Source: Nakamurella alba (GTDB taxonomy: Bacteria > Actinomycetota > Actinomycetes > Mycobacteriales > Nakamurellaceae). Taken from it: DNA of 64,000 nt. Every line of letters starts with the position of its first letter. Position 1 is the first letter of the stretch. A model generated the notes under the pieces. The model was given only the letters and a program-made list of their open reading frames with translations, searched no databases and was not told where the DNA came from. The stretch spans positions 248,001 through 312,000 of the forward strand of contig NZ_WLYK01000011.1 of NCBI RefSeq assembly GCF_009707545.1, written 5' to 3'. Position numbers and translations under genes: made by a program. Shown piece by piece: positions 37,169-45,239 of this stretch.

Positions 37169-37963
37169 TCAGTCCCAGGACCCGCGGGCGCGCAGCACGT
37201 CCCGCAGGACATCCGGCCGGTCGGTCATCAGGCCGTCGACGCCCAGGTCCAGCAGCCGGTGCATCTCCGCCGGGTCGTCGATCGTCCAGACGTGCACCTC
37301 GAGACCCTCCAGGTGGGCGCGCTCGACGAACCGCCGGTCCAGCACGGGCACCTTGCCGAACCGGATCGGGACCTGGGTGGCCACCGGTCGGGTGAACGCC
37401 CCCCGCGGCCGGGGCGGCCGACTCCGGCCCGGCATCCAGCGGGCGCGACCGACCAGCCGGGCCACCTCCCTCGGTCCGGTGGAGGTGGCGAGATCCGGTC
37501 CCAGTGCCTGTCGTAGCACCTTCAACCGGGCATCGGAGAAGGAACCCACGCAGATGCGGTCGACCAGACCGGAACCGCGCAGGGCGTCCAGCAGCGGACC
37601 GACCGCGGCGTCGGTCTTCGGATCGACGTTCACCCGCACCTGCGGGTGCTCCCGCATCAGGTCCAGCACCTCCGCGAACAGCGGGATCGGCTGCCGTCCG
37701 CCGATCCGGGCCCGCTCGATCACCGGGTCGGGGGTGTGCGCGACGAGCCCGCGCTGGTCGGTGACCCGGTCCAGCACCAGGTCGTGGAAGGCGATGAGGG
37801 TGCCGTCGGCGGTGACGTGCACGTCGGTCTCCAGATAACGGAAGCCCTCGTCGACCGCCCGACGGAATGCGGCCATGCTGTTCTCGCAGCCCGCCAGCTC
37901 GTCGCAGTGCCACCCGCGGTGCGCGAACGCCCGCGGTCCGGATCCGTCGAGGAAGGCCGTCAC
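37169..37963 (-). CDS. ugpQ: Glycerophosphodiester phosphodiesterase
   Basis: The 264-residue TIM-barrel enzyme hydrolyses glycerophosphodiesters to glycerol-3-phosphate and an alcohol. Signature residues are AHRGWHCDELAGCENSMAAFRRA (first His and Glu-Asn), ETDVHVTADGTLIAFHD (metal ligands and second His), NVDPKTDAA and the C-terminal VHVWTIDDPAEMHRLLDLGVDGLMTDRPDVL. No signal peptide is seen, so it is cytoplasmic. GTG 37963 has no clear ribosome site. The gene symbol follows the cytoplasmic E. coli enzyme. Confidence 0.92.
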   Translation of the reverse strand: MTAFLDGSGPRAFAHRGWHCDELAGCENSMAAFRRAVDEGFRYLETDVHVTADGTLIAFHDLVLDRVTDQRGLVAHTPDPVIERARIGGRQPIPLFAEVLDLMREHPQVRVNVDPKTDAAVGPLLDALRGSGLVDRICVGSFSDARLKVLRQALGPDLATSTGPREVARLVGRARWMPGRSRPPRPRGAFTRPVATQVPIRFGKVPVLDRRFVERAHLEGLEVHVWTIDDPAEMHRLLDLGVDGLMTDRPDVLRDVLRARGSWD

Positions 37964-38043
37964 CGGGCCAGTCTGCCCGAACCGCCCGGCGCGTCGGACG
38001 GCAGCCGGGCCGTGCCCGCCCCGCCCGGGGCTACCGTGCGGCC

Positions 38044-38442
38044 ATGGCCCCCGCCCGTACCGTGACCGCTCCCGCCGGGAGCACGCCGGCCGGCCCGGTG
38101 CGTGCCGGGACGCGCCGGCGGGGTGCTCCCGTGCGGTGCGAGTGGTGTGGCCGGGAACTGCCGGTGCAGGAGGGTGTCGGCCGGCGTCGCCGCTACTGCG
38201 GCCAGGCCTGTCGGCAGCGCGCCTACGAGCAGCGCAATGCCGTCGAGCGCGGGGTGCTGCCCGAGGACGCCGTGGTGCTCTCGACGGAGGAGCGGGACGA
38301 CCTCGCCGATCGGCTCTTCCAGGTGCGCTGCGCCGCCGAGGACGTCGCCACGGCCCTGCAGGAGTCCGCAGGAAAGGCCGAGCTCGCCGACCTGGTGGAG
38401 ACGTTGATGGACGCGGCGAAGGCGGCCGAGCGGCTGCGCTGA
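38044..38442 (+). CDS. Small zinc-ribbon protein, function unknown
   Basis: The 132-residue protein has a basic Ala/Pro-rich N-terminus and a zinc ribbon (CEWCGRELPVQEGVGRRRRYCGQACRQRAYEQR, CxxC and CxxxC). An acidic helical C-terminus follows (LSTEERDDLADRLFQVRCAAEDVATAL). Similar proteins are common in actinobacteria and uncharacterised; nucleic acid binding is inferred from the ribbon. TACCGT at 38032-38037 lies 6 nt before ATG 38044 with no ribosome site, so the transcript is probably leaderless. It is divergent from the GDPD gene. Confidence 0.82.
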   Translation: MAPARTVTAPAGSTPAGPVRAGTRRRGAPVRCEWCGRELPVQEGVGRRRRYCGQACRQRAYEQRNAVERGVLPEDAVVLSTEERDDLADRLFQVRCAAEDVATALQESAGKAELADLVETLMDAAKAAERLR

Positions 38443-38738
38443 CGTGCGCCCCGCCGCCCGAAGCCCGGACCGGCGACGCCGCGGGGCTGCCTGCACCGGA
38501 CCGACCTTTCCGGGCGGATCGTCTGCTGGTTCTTGCGGTTGCGGGTCTCGTCGCTGGCCGCGCAAGGAGGTCTCGCCGCCCGGTCGCGCCAGGGTTACTC
38601 TCGAACCGGCGTGCAGGACGCCTCCGGTCCGCGGGCAGGGCTCAGTCCACCTGATCGAGCAGCAGCAAGACCTCAGCACCACCGACTCCTTTTCGGCCCT
38701 GCGACGCGGACCCGGGCTCCTACGGAAAGGAGGTCGCC

Positions 38739-40262
38739 GTGCCGACCCCTCGTTTCTTCCTCCCCGAACGACCGTCGATGTCGAAGCTGCGCGCCCAGGC
38801 CAAGGACCTGCAACAGCGGGCCCGGGACGGCAGCGTCGATGCGCTGGAGCTGCTGCGCGAGCTCGCCGGCCACGTCCCCGGCTCTGCCGTTCCACTGCAC
38901 CTCGCACAGCTCGCGCTCGCCCGCGCCTACGGCTTCTCCGGCTGGCCCCGCCTGGTCCGTCACCTCGACCTGGTGTCCGTCCTGCGCCGGGACCCCGACC
39001 CCGGCCCGACCCGCGGCACCGACGGCCGGGCCGATCCCGTCGATCAGTTCCTCCGGCTCGCGCTGCTGTCCTACACCGAGCACGACCGCCCCGATCAGCG
39101 GCAGCGCGCCGCGGAACTGCTCGCGCACCATCCGGACCTGCCCGGGCGGTCGCTGCACGTCGCCGCCGCCACCGGCGATGCTGCAGCGGTCCGGCGGCAT
39201 CTCGCGGTCGACCCGGATCCCACCCGGCCGGCCGGTCCCTGGCGGCTCTCGCCGCTGCTGCACCTGTGCTACTCCCGGGTCGGAGTGCCGGACGCGGACT
39301 GGTCCGGCACCCTCGACGCCCTGCTCGACGCCGGTGCGGACCCGGACGACGGCTACCTCTGGCAGGGTCTGGGCACCCCGTTCACCGCTCTCACCGGCCT
39401 GTTCGGCGAGGGCGAGCAGGGCGCGGTCAACCAGCCGGAACATCCGGCGGCATTCGCCCTGGCGCGCCGGCTGCTGACCGCCGGTGCCGACCCGAACGAC
39501 GGACAGGTGTTGTACAACAGGATGTTCCGGCCGTCCGACGACCACCTGCAGCTGCTGTTCGAGTTCGGGCTCGGCACCGGCGACGGCGGCTCCTGGCACC
39601 GGCGGCTGCCGGAGGTCACCGACGACCCGGCCGGGCTGCTCGAGGTGCAGCTCGCCTGGGCCGTCACCCACCGGATGCCCGATCGCGTGCGGCTGCTGGC
39701 CGGGCACGGCGTCCCGATCGACCGGCCGCTCCGGCGTGGGTACGGCGCCGGGAACCTGACCCCGGTGCAGCTCGCCGCGCGGATCGGTGACCCCGGCATG
39801 GTGCGACTGCTGGTCGACCTCGGCGCGCCCGCCTCGGACGACCCCGTGTCGACAGCACTCGCCGTCCTGCTCGACGGCGACGGGACTGCCATCGCTGCAC
39901 TGGATCCCGCGGTGGTGACCGGGCTCCGGCGCACCCATCCCTCGCTGGTGCTGCGGGCCGCGGTCAACGACCGCCCGGACGTCGTCACGGCCCTGGTCGG
40001 ACTCGGCTGGGACGTGAACGCCTACGGGCGCCAGGACGCGCCGATCGAGGAGAAGTGGGAGACGGCACTGCACCACGCGGCGGGGGAGGGCAAGGCAGAC
40101 CTGGCCCGGCACCTGCTGGCGCTCGGCGCCGATCCGACCCTCACGGACCGCAGGTTCTCCGCGACGCCCGCGGGCTGGGCCGCGCACCTGGGCCATCCGG
40201 ACCTGGCCGCCGCACTCGAGCAGGCCGTGCGGGACCGGCAGCAGCGGGGTTCAGGGCGCTGA
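38739..40262 (+). CDS. Ankyrin-repeat protein
   Basis: The 507-residue protein opens with a helical region (SMSKLRAQAKDLQQRARDGSVDALELLRELAGH). It continues with ankyrin-like units recognisable as SLHVAAATGDAAAVRRHLAVDPD, TLDALLDAGADPDDG, ARRLLTAGADPNDG, PVQLAARIGDPGMVRLLVDLGAP, VLRAAVNDRPDVVTALVGLGWDVN and ALHHAAGEGKADLARHLLALGADPTLTD. Ankyrin repeats mediate protein-protein contacts; the partner is unknown. GTG 38739 has AAGGAGG seven nt upstream. It stands alone, and the 296-bp gap before it shows no gene. Confidence 0.88.
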   Translation: MPTPRFFLPERPSMSKLRAQAKDLQQRARDGSVDALELLRELAGHVPGSAVPLHLAQLALARAYGFSGWPRLVRHLDLVSVLRRDPDPGPTRGTDGRADPVDQFLRLALLSYTEHDRPDQRQRAAELLAHHPDLPGRSLHVAAATGDAAAVRRHLAVDPDPTRPAGPWRLSPLLHLCYSRVGVPDADWSGTLDALLDAGADPDDGYLWQGLGTPFTALTGLFGEGEQGAVNQPEHPAAFALARRLLTAGADPNDGQVLYNRMFRPSDDHLQLLFEFGLGTGDGGSWHRRLPEVTDDPAGLLEVQLAWAVTHRMPDRVRLLAGHGVPIDRPLRRGYGAGNLTPVQLAARIGDPGMVRLLVDLGAPASDDPVSTALAVLLDGDGTAIAALDPAVVTGLRRTHPSLVLRAAVNDRPDVVTALVGLGWDVNAYGRQDAPIEEKWETALHHAAGEGKADLARHLLALGADPTLTDRRFSATPAGWAAHLGHPDLAAALEQAVRDRQQRGSGR

Positions 40263-40294
40263 GCGCCGGAGCGTCCTCCCCGCGCCGGTCCGGC

Positions 40295-40510
40295 GGACAG
40301 CGCGTTCACCGCCCCGCGCCGGCGACCGACAGCACCGGGTCCAGCCACGACGCCGGCGATCAATCCGGGACCCGGTCTGCGCAGACAGTGCGTTCATCCC
40401 CGGGCGCCGGTCGACGACCGCAGCGAGACGCGATGCCGGGGATCAGCCGGGCTGGGCCTGGGAGGACAGCACGTTCATCGCCCAGGCACCGATCAACGAC
40501 AGGACGAGGA
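40295..40510 (+). repeat. Three degenerate ~85-bp repeats, the last forming the 3' end of a small gene
   Basis: GGACAGCGCGTTCACC (40295), AGACAGTGCGTTCATC (40383) and GGACAGCACGTTCATC (40464) head three related segments spaced 88 and 81 bp apart. The third encodes the C-terminal AMNVLSSQ of the small membrane protein on the minus strand. The other two look like decayed copies of it. Confidence 0.5.
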
Positions 40511-40634
40511 CGCCGACCACGGCGCCGGCGACGGCCACGGACGACGAGCCACGCGGATCCGGCAGCCGCCCGGGCAGGATGACCGCGCACAGCAATACGA
40601 GAGCGCCTGCGAGTACGAAGGTGTCGATCCACAT
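40443..40634 (-). CDS. Small two-helix membrane protein
   Basis: The 63-residue protein consists of two hydrophobic helices, TFVLAGALVLLCAVILPGRL and SSVAVAGAVVGVLVLSLIGAW, joined by a short polar loop (PDPRGSS). ATG 40634 has GGAG 9 nt upstream. I recognise no family. It stands between the convergent ankyrin gene and the metallophosphoesterase gene that ends 117 nt upstream on the same strand. Confidence 0.65.
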   Translation of the reverse strand: MWIDTFVLAGALVLLCAVILPGRLPDPRGSSSVAVAGAVVGVLVLSLIGAWAMNVLSSQAQPG

Positions 40635-40750
40635 GACGGACTCCGTTCGTCGATCCGAGGGTTCTGCTGCCGGTCTACCACTCTGCTGAGCGCTGCGGCA
40701 GGGCCTTTGGTCCCGGAGTCAGCGGCCACGGGGCAGGACGGCTCCCGGGA

Positions 40751-41890
40751 TCAGGCGCTGCGCAGCACCAGCACGGTGATCTCGCTGGGGGCGAAGACCC
40801 GGAACGGCGGACCCCAGAACCCGGTACCCCTCGACACGTAGAGCTGGGTGCGGTCGGAGACCCGGGACAGCCCTTGCAACGCCTTCTGCTCGGCGCGGAC
40901 GATCAGGTGGAACGGCCAGATCTGGCCGCCGTGGGTGTGCCCGGAGATCTGCAGGTCGACGCCGTGCGCCACGGCGTCGGCGACCTGGCGCGGCTGGTGG
41001 GCGAGCAGCACGACGGGCAACGCCGGATCGACGCCGGACAGGGCCTTCCGATGGTCGGCCCCGTGGCCGGACACCCCCGAGCGGGCCGCGGTGCGGTCGT
41101 CGACACCGGCCAGCACCAACCGGGCGCCGGAGCTCTCGAGGACGACGTGCGCGTTGTGCAGCATCGTCCAGCCGAGCCCGGTCATCCGCTCGCTCCAGGC
41201 CACGGCGCCGGACATGTACTCGTGGTTCCCGGTGATCGCGAAGCGTCCGAGCGGCGCGGACACCCTGCCGAGCGGCTCCGACTGCGACGCGCGGGCCTCG
41301 GTCGACCCGTCGGCGAAGTCCCCGACGTGGACGACAAGGTCGGGGGAGAGGCCGTTCACCACGTCGACCACCCGGGACGACCAACGGCTGCGGTCGATCG
41401 GACCGAAGTGGGTGTCGGCGATCGCGACCAGCCGCAGTCCGTCGAGAGCCGCCGGCAGTCGCGGGATCCGGACCTCGGTGGTCCGCACCCGCGGGACCCG
41501 CATGGCCTGGTAGCCACCCCACGACGCCTGTACGGCGACCCATCCGGCGACGATCGCGGCGATCCAGCGGGACCGGCCAGGGTCGCCCACCCCGGCGACC
41601 GCCAGCACGGCGGAGACGACCGAGCCGATCACGCTCCAGCTGAAGAGCTGCCAGAGCAACCCGAGCCAGGTGTCGGCGAGCCGCGCGGCGCGGTCGTCGT
41701 GGTGCCGACCGTGGCCGCGCACCATCAGCAGCGGGAAGAGGACGACCGCACCACCGAACAGCACGGTGCCCGCGACGATCAGCCAGGTCGGCGGAGTCGG
41801 GGCAAGGACGAGCAGCCACCAGGGCACGCCGTGGAGCAGCAGGAGCACCACCGTGACCATCAGCAGCACCGGAAGACGCCTGCGTAGCAC
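40751..41890 (-). CDS. Membrane metallophosphoesterase, YkuE/YaeI-like
   Basis: The 379-residue protein has four hydrophobic helices in its first 140 residues, then a calcineurin-like phosphoesterase domain. The motifs are in order: IADTHFGPID, VVHVGDFADG, ITGNHEYMSG, LLAHQP and SGHTHGGQIWPF. It ends GFWGPPFRVFAPSEITVLVL, as in YkuE-type enzymes that act near the membrane; UDP-diacylglucosamine or related phosphoesters are known substrates in the family, and here the substrate is inferred. GTG 41890 is supported by TACCGT (41897-41902) 6 nt upstream, a leaderless pattern. Confidence 0.9.
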   Translation of the reverse strand: MLRRRLPVLLMVTVVLLLLHGVPWWLLVLAPTPPTWLIVAGTVLFGGAVVLFPLLMVRGHGRHHDDRAARLADTWLGLLWQLFSWSVIGSVVSAVLAVAGVGDPGRSRWIAAIVAGWVAVQASWGGYQAMRVPRVRTTEVRIPRLPAALDGLRLVAIADTHFGPIDRSRWSSRVVDVVNGLSPDLVVHVGDFADGSTEARASQSEPLGRVSAPLGRFAITGNHEYMSGAVAWSERMTGLGWTMLHNAHVVLESSGARLVLAGVDDRTAARSGVSGHGADHRKALSGVDPALPVVLLAHQPRQVADAVAHGVDLQISGHTHGGQIWPFHLIVRAEQKALQGLSRVSDRTQLYVSRGTGFWGPPFRVFAPSEITVLVLRSA

Positions 41891-42130
41891 GGCTCGACGG
41901 TACCTGCGGAACGCGTCGGCTCGATCTGCCACACGATCGCGGCACAGCCGGGATCCGCGCGGTCCGGTGCTCACTCAGCGGTCGTGACCTGCGGGCGAAA
42001 GTCGCTCTCTACGGTGAGTGACCAGCTGATCACAGTGTGATGGAATGCTGGTACAGGGCTGATCGGGTGATCGACTGGTCCTTTCGAACCACAGCCCGGT
42101 GCAGCACCAGCGTGATGACTCTGCGAAACC

Positions 42131-42142
42131 GCGTGATCACGC
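42131..42142. promoter_or_regulatory. 12-bp perfect palindrome upstream of the peptide cluster
   Basis: GCGTGATCACGC is a perfect palindrome 87 nt before the first precursor gene. Related GTGATCA or TGATCAC words occur at about 42027-42034. The 339-bp gap 41891-42229 has no gene. This is the main candidate operator for the precursor genes. Confidence 0.35.
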
Positions 42143-42229
42143 AATGCCCGGATCGTCCCCTTCGCAGTGCCACCCGGATCGGGCCGGACCAGCCGGCCCC
42201 GACATGCTCACGGAAGCAGGAACTCACCC

Positions 42230-42622
42230 ATGACCCAGACCGTCGACCAGCCGACCATCGCCCCCGAGCTGTCCGTCGTCGAGCAGATCCAGCTGCGCGC
42301 CGCGGTGGAGCCGGAGTTCCGCGCCGCGGTCCTCGCGGATCCGCGTGCGGTGTTCGCCGAGTACGGCGTGCAGATCCCGGAGGCCGTCGCCGTGCGCACC
42401 GTCGAGTCGGGGGCCGAGGAGTTCGTGCTGGCGATCCCTGCCGCGGTGGACGTCGACGGGGAGCTGTCCGAGGACGCCCTGGCCGGCACCTCCGGTGGTC
42501 TGAGCCCGTTCGCCTTCATCCCCGGCATCATGGCGCTGACCGCGGCCAACGGTGGCGTCATCGTCGGTGCCACCGCGGTGATGGGTGCTGTCACCGGCGC
42601 CATCATCGGCGCCACGTCCTGA
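42230..42622 (+). CDS. NHLP-type RiPP precursor 1
   Basis: The 130-residue peptide has a 90-residue leader resembling the alpha subunit of nitrile hydratase (VVEQIQLRAAVEPEFRAAVL, DPRAVFAEYGVQIPEAVAVR, EEFVLAIPAAVD). It ends ELSEDALAGTSGG, a double-glycine site. The 40-residue core starts LSPFAFIPGI and is hydrophobic and Gly-rich, with six Ser/Thr and no Cys. It resembles pore-forming or membrane-active bacteriocin cores. AAGCAGGA precedes ATG 42230. First gene of the precursor run; its leader is closest to those of precursors 11 and 12. Modification by the nearby LanM-like enzyme and export by the NHLM transporters are inferred. Confidence 0.85.
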   Translation: MTQTVDQPTIAPELSVVEQIQLRAAVEPEFRAAVLADPRAVFAEYGVQIPEAVAVRTVESGAEEFVLAIPAAVDVDGELSEDALAGTSGGLSPFAFIPGIMALTAANGGVIVGATAVMGAVTGAIIGATS

Positions 42623-42741
42623 GTCGGATCACAGCCGCTGCCGCTGATTGTCGGACAAGCCGACGATCCGGCGGTACCGGCGCCCTGCAGCACATCAACC
42701 ACGCCCAGCACCACGACACCCGAAGAGACCAGGAGTTTCCC

Positions 42742-43107
42742 GTGCCCGTCCTGTCCGACATCCAGCTCCGCGCCGCCCACGACGCCGAGTTCCGCGCCGC
42801 ACTGATCGCCGATCCCCAGGCCACCCTGCGTGAGGCCGGCATCGAGCTGCCCGACGGCATGTCCGTCGAGGTCCAGGAGTCCACCCCGACCGTGCTGAAG
42901 CTGGACCTGCCGCCCTTCGTCGACGAGAACGCCGAGATCGCCGAGGGCGACCTGGAATCCGCCAACGGCGGCATGCTGCCGCTGGCCTTCGTGGCCGCCG
43001 GGTACATGTGCGAGGCCATCTGGGGCCTGGCCGCCGTCGGTGGTGGGCTCGTCGGTGCGACCGGCGGCTACTACGGCGCCAAGGGCATCAAGAACCTGGT
43101 CAGCTGA
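42742..43107 (+). CDS. NHLP-type RiPP precursor 2
   Basis: The 121-residue peptide has a 77-residue leader (LSDIQLRAAHDAEFRAALI, DPQATLREAGIELPDGMSVE) ending EIAEGDLESANGG. The 44-residue core begins MLPLAFVAAGYMCEAIWGLA and ends with a Gly-rich GGYYGAKGIKNLVS. It holds the only Cys in any core of the cluster, and only one, so an intramolecular lanthionine is possible at most once. The start is GTG 42742 with AGGAG six nt upstream. Confidence 0.85.
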   Translation: MPVLSDIQLRAAHDAEFRAALIADPQATLREAGIELPDGMSVEVQESTPTVLKLDLPPFVDENAEIAEGDLESANGGMLPLAFVAAGYMCEAIWGLAAVGGGLVGATGGYYGAKGIKNLVS

Positions 43108-43123
43108 GCGGCCCGGCCGACCG

Positions 43124-43534
43124 ATGACGATCACCCTTGCCGAACTGCAGACGCGGTCGGCCACCGACCGGCTCTTCCGCGAGAACCTGATCGCCGACCC
43201 GGCACAGGTTCTCGCGGAGCACGGGGTCGAGGTCCCGGACGGGATCACCGTCGAGGTGCACCCCTCCACGACGCAGACCCTGGTGCTGACCCTGCCACCC
43301 TTCCTCGGACACGACGGCGACATCGAGCTCGATGACGCAGCTCTCGGGCGGGTCGACGGCGGCAACCAATGGGTGCCCTCGGGCTTCTTCGGCAACCTGA
43401 TCGGCGGGCTCGGCCCGGTCATCGGTGCGCCGATCGGCGGGCTCGTCGGGCAGATCCCGGGCGGCATCGCCGGGCACCTCGGCTCGTTCCTGCCGTTCTC
43501 GCCCGTCCCGCCGGGCGGGATCGGCCCACGATGA
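43124..43534 (+). CDS. NHLP-type RiPP precursor 3
   Basis: The 136-residue peptide has an 80-residue leader (MTITLAELQTRSATDRLFRE) ending ALGRVDGG. At 56 residues its core is the longest. It starts NQWVPSGFFGNLIGGLGPVI, is rich in Gly, Pro, Ile and Leu, and has no Cys and only two Ser. Its leader is nearly the same as that of precursor 5 while the cores differ, a sign of leader duplication with core change. It begins 16 nt after precursor 2, and its stop overlaps the next start. Confidence 0.83.
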   Translation: MTITLAELQTRSATDRLFRENLIADPAQVLAEHGVEVPDGITVEVHPSTTQTLVLTLPPFLGHDGDIELDDAALGRVDGGNQWVPSGFFGNLIGGLGPVIGAPIGGLVGQIPGGIAGHLGSFLPFSPVPPGGIGPR

Positions 43535-43770
43535 CGATCACGCAGGTCCCCTCCGCCGACAACCATCACATCCGGAGCACCGCTCCGGAGGCCGAGGTCG
43601 ACGTCGTCGGTGCCGACACCGGGATCGCAGAAGCAGATCTCGAGAGCGCAACCGGCGGAATCGCGCCGATGCCGCCGGCCTACGCCGTCATCCAGGGCAA
43701 GGGAGGGTCCGACGGACCCGACTTCAAGTACCTCCCGTCGATCGTTCCACCCGGTGCCTACCAGCTCTGA
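43531..43770 (+). CDS. Short double-glycine peptide 4
   Basis: The 79-residue peptide has a 43-residue leader without the nitrile-hydratase fold, ending GIAEADLESATGG, almost the same tail as precursor 2. The 36-residue core begins IAPMPPAYAVIQGKGG and ends PPGAYQL. It is rich in Pro, Gly and Tyr, with no Cys and two Ser. Its ATG overlaps the precursor 3 stop (ATGA), so translation is coupled and it belongs to the same transcript. It is probably exported by the same C39 transporter. Confidence 0.7.
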   Translation: MTITQVPSADNHHIRSTAPEAEVDVVGADTGIAEADLESATGGIAPMPPAYAVIQGKGGSDGPDFKYLPSIVPPGAYQL

Positions 43771-43893
43771 GAACTGATCGCGGTGGGGCGGACGCCTGCC
43801 CTGACCCCGAACGACGCCACCCTCCTGACCGCCGCGAAACCCGGCGCTCAGGTGTTTCGCCCCCAGATCCGGACAACTCCTGAGGAGAACCCA

Positions 43894-44280
43894 GTGACCA
43901 TCACCCTGACCGACCTGCAGACCCGCTCCGCCACCGACAAGGACTTCCGCGACGCCCTGATCGCCGACCCGGCCGCGGTGCTCGCCGAGCAGGGCGTCGA
44001 GATCCCCGAGGGCGTTGCCGTCGAGGTGCACCCGTCCACCACCGAGACGCTGGTGCTGACCCTCCCGCCGTTCGCCGGCGCCGCCGCGGACGTGGAGCTG
44101 TCGGAGGACGATCTCGAGGGTGCCAGCGGCGGTCTCTACATGCCCTTCCCGATGCCCGGGATCCTCGGCCTGTTCGGCATTCCGCTCGGCGCGCCGAGCA
44201 TCGTCACCGGCCACACCGGCGGCGTCACCGGCACCATCAACACCGCGCTGCTGAGCGAGACCGGTGCCGCACTCCGCTGA
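43894..44280 (+). CDS. NHLP-type RiPP precursor 5
   Basis: The 128-residue peptide has an 80-residue leader (MTITLTDLQTRSATDKDFRD, EIPEGVAVEVHPSTTETLVL) ending ELSEDDLEGASGG. The 48-residue core starts LYMPFPMPGILGLFGIPLG and ends with Gly/Thr-rich sequence. It has no Cys and eight Ser/Thr. GTG 43894 follows TGAGGAGA. The 123-nt gap before it has no gene. A short peptide gene overlaps its 3' end by 17 nt. Confidence 0.84.
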   Translation: MTITLTDLQTRSATDKDFRDALIADPAAVLAEQGVEIPEGVAVEVHPSTTETLVLTLPPFAGAAADVELSEDDLEGASGGLYMPFPMPGILGLFGIPLGAPSIVTGHTGGVTGTINTALLSETGAALR

Positions 44281-44464
44281 TCGCGCCGACGATCCGGCCG
44301 GCGCGGACGACGAACTGCCCGACGAGGCGTTCGCGGAGGTGACCGGTGCGGGCAACGGCGGGTTCCTCACCGGACCCGGCTGGGAGTTCGGCGGCCGGCT
44401 CCGGCCACCGACGCCCGGCGCGGCACCGGTGATCCGGTACTTCGACACCACCGACCCGGCCTGA
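44264..44464 (+). CDS. Short double-glycine peptide 6
   Basis: The 66-residue peptide has a 33-residue acidic leader (DDELPDEAFAEVTGAGNGG) and a 33-residue core from FLTGPGWEFGGRLRPPTPG to FDTTDPA, with no Cys. GTG 44264 lies inside the end of precursor 5 and has no clear ribosome site, so coupled translation is likely. The case rests on the leader tail pattern shared with peptides 7-9 and on position; it is the weakest of the twelve. Confidence 0.55.
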   Translation: MPHSADRADDPAGADDELPDEAFAEVTGAGNGGFLTGPGWEFGGRLRPPTPGAAPVIRYFDTTDPA

Positions 44465-44505
44465 CCGTCCAGGCGGGCGCCGCCAACTCCCGGAAGGAAC
44501 TGAAC

Positions 44506-44709
44506 GTGCACGACAACCACTTCGCATCAGCTGATGTCGAGCTGACCGACGACGAACTGGGCGCTGTCGCCGGCGGGTTCACCATCCCCCGGGATCGCCC
44601 ACTCCGCCTGGACGAGCACCCCTTCGCCGGCGTCATCAACGGTATGACGGCGATGGATCGGCTGAAGTACGAGCTGCGGGTGCGCAGCACCTCGGCGGTG
44701 GACGAATGA
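44506..44709 (+). CDS. Short double-glycine peptide 7
   Basis: The 67-residue peptide has a 24-residue leader ending VELTDDELGAVAGG, a classical bacteriocin double-glycine leader (L-x-x-x-E-L-x-x-V-x-GG). The 43-residue core starts FTIPRDRPLRLDEHPFAGVI and is charged, with no Cys and three Ser/Thr near its end. GGAAGGAA lies upstream of GTG 44506. Its stop overlaps the next start (ATGA). Confidence 0.7.
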   Translation: MHDNHFASADVELTDDELGAVAGGFTIPRDRPLRLDEHPFAGVINGMTAMDRLKYELRVRSTSAVDE

Positions 44710-44891
44710 CGGCCGTTCCGTCGTCGGTCCCGCCGGACGACACCCAACTGGAGGAGCACGATCTCGCTGCAGTCACCGGCGGGTTCGTCGGTATGCCCAC
44801 GTTCGATCGCGGTGGCAAGGACCCGAACATCGGACTGCACATCAAGCGGACCGGTCCCCGGGTCATCCACTACATCGTCGACGAAACCTGA
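44706..44891 (+). CDS. Short double-glycine peptide 8
   Basis: The 61-residue peptide has a 26-residue leader ending LEEHDLAAVTGG. The 35-residue basic/aromatic core (FVGMPTFDRGGKDPNIGLHI onward) ends YIVDET, with no Cys. The ATG overlaps the stop of peptide 7. Like peptides 6, 7 and 9, the first core residue is aromatic. Confidence 0.7.
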   Translation: MTAVPSSVPPDDTQLEEHDLAAVTGGFVGMPTFDRGGKDPNIGLHIKRTGPRVIHYIVDET

Positions 44892-44958
44892 GCCCCACCA
44901 CACCTTCCCGCACCGAGCCACCGGCTCGTCACCGCCCCACAACACATGGAGGACTGTC

Positions 44959-45138
44959 ATGGACGATCGTCACCCTGCGCCGGAGCACGGCCTGCCCGAC
45001 GGGACAGCCCCGCTCACCGACGACGCCCTCCATGGTGTGGCCGGTGGCTACCGGGTGCAGAACCAGGACCGGTGGCCGTGGTCCTTCCCGCCCGAGGGGC
45101 CGGTGTCGAATCCGACCCGGATCACCCTCGCCGGCTGA
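44959..45138 (+). CDS. Short double-glycine peptide 9
   Basis: The 59-residue peptide has a 30-residue leader ending PLTDDALHGVAGG. The 29-residue core (YRVQNQDRWPWSFPPEGPVS then NPTRITLAG) is rich in Trp, Pro and Arg and lacks Cys. GGAGG at 44948-44952 precedes ATG 44959 by 6 nt, a strong ribosome site that supports real translation of these short genes. Confidence 0.72.
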   Translation: MDDRHPAPEHGLPDGTAPLTDDALHGVAGGYRVQNQDRWPWSFPPEGPVSNPTRITLAG

Positions 45139-45239
45139 ACCACTCGGTCCACCGGCGCGGTCGGTTGTCCCCACGCGTCCATGTGCTCGCTCCAGCCGCA
45201 GAAGATCCGCCACAGCCCCGCAGAAGAACGGAATTCCCC

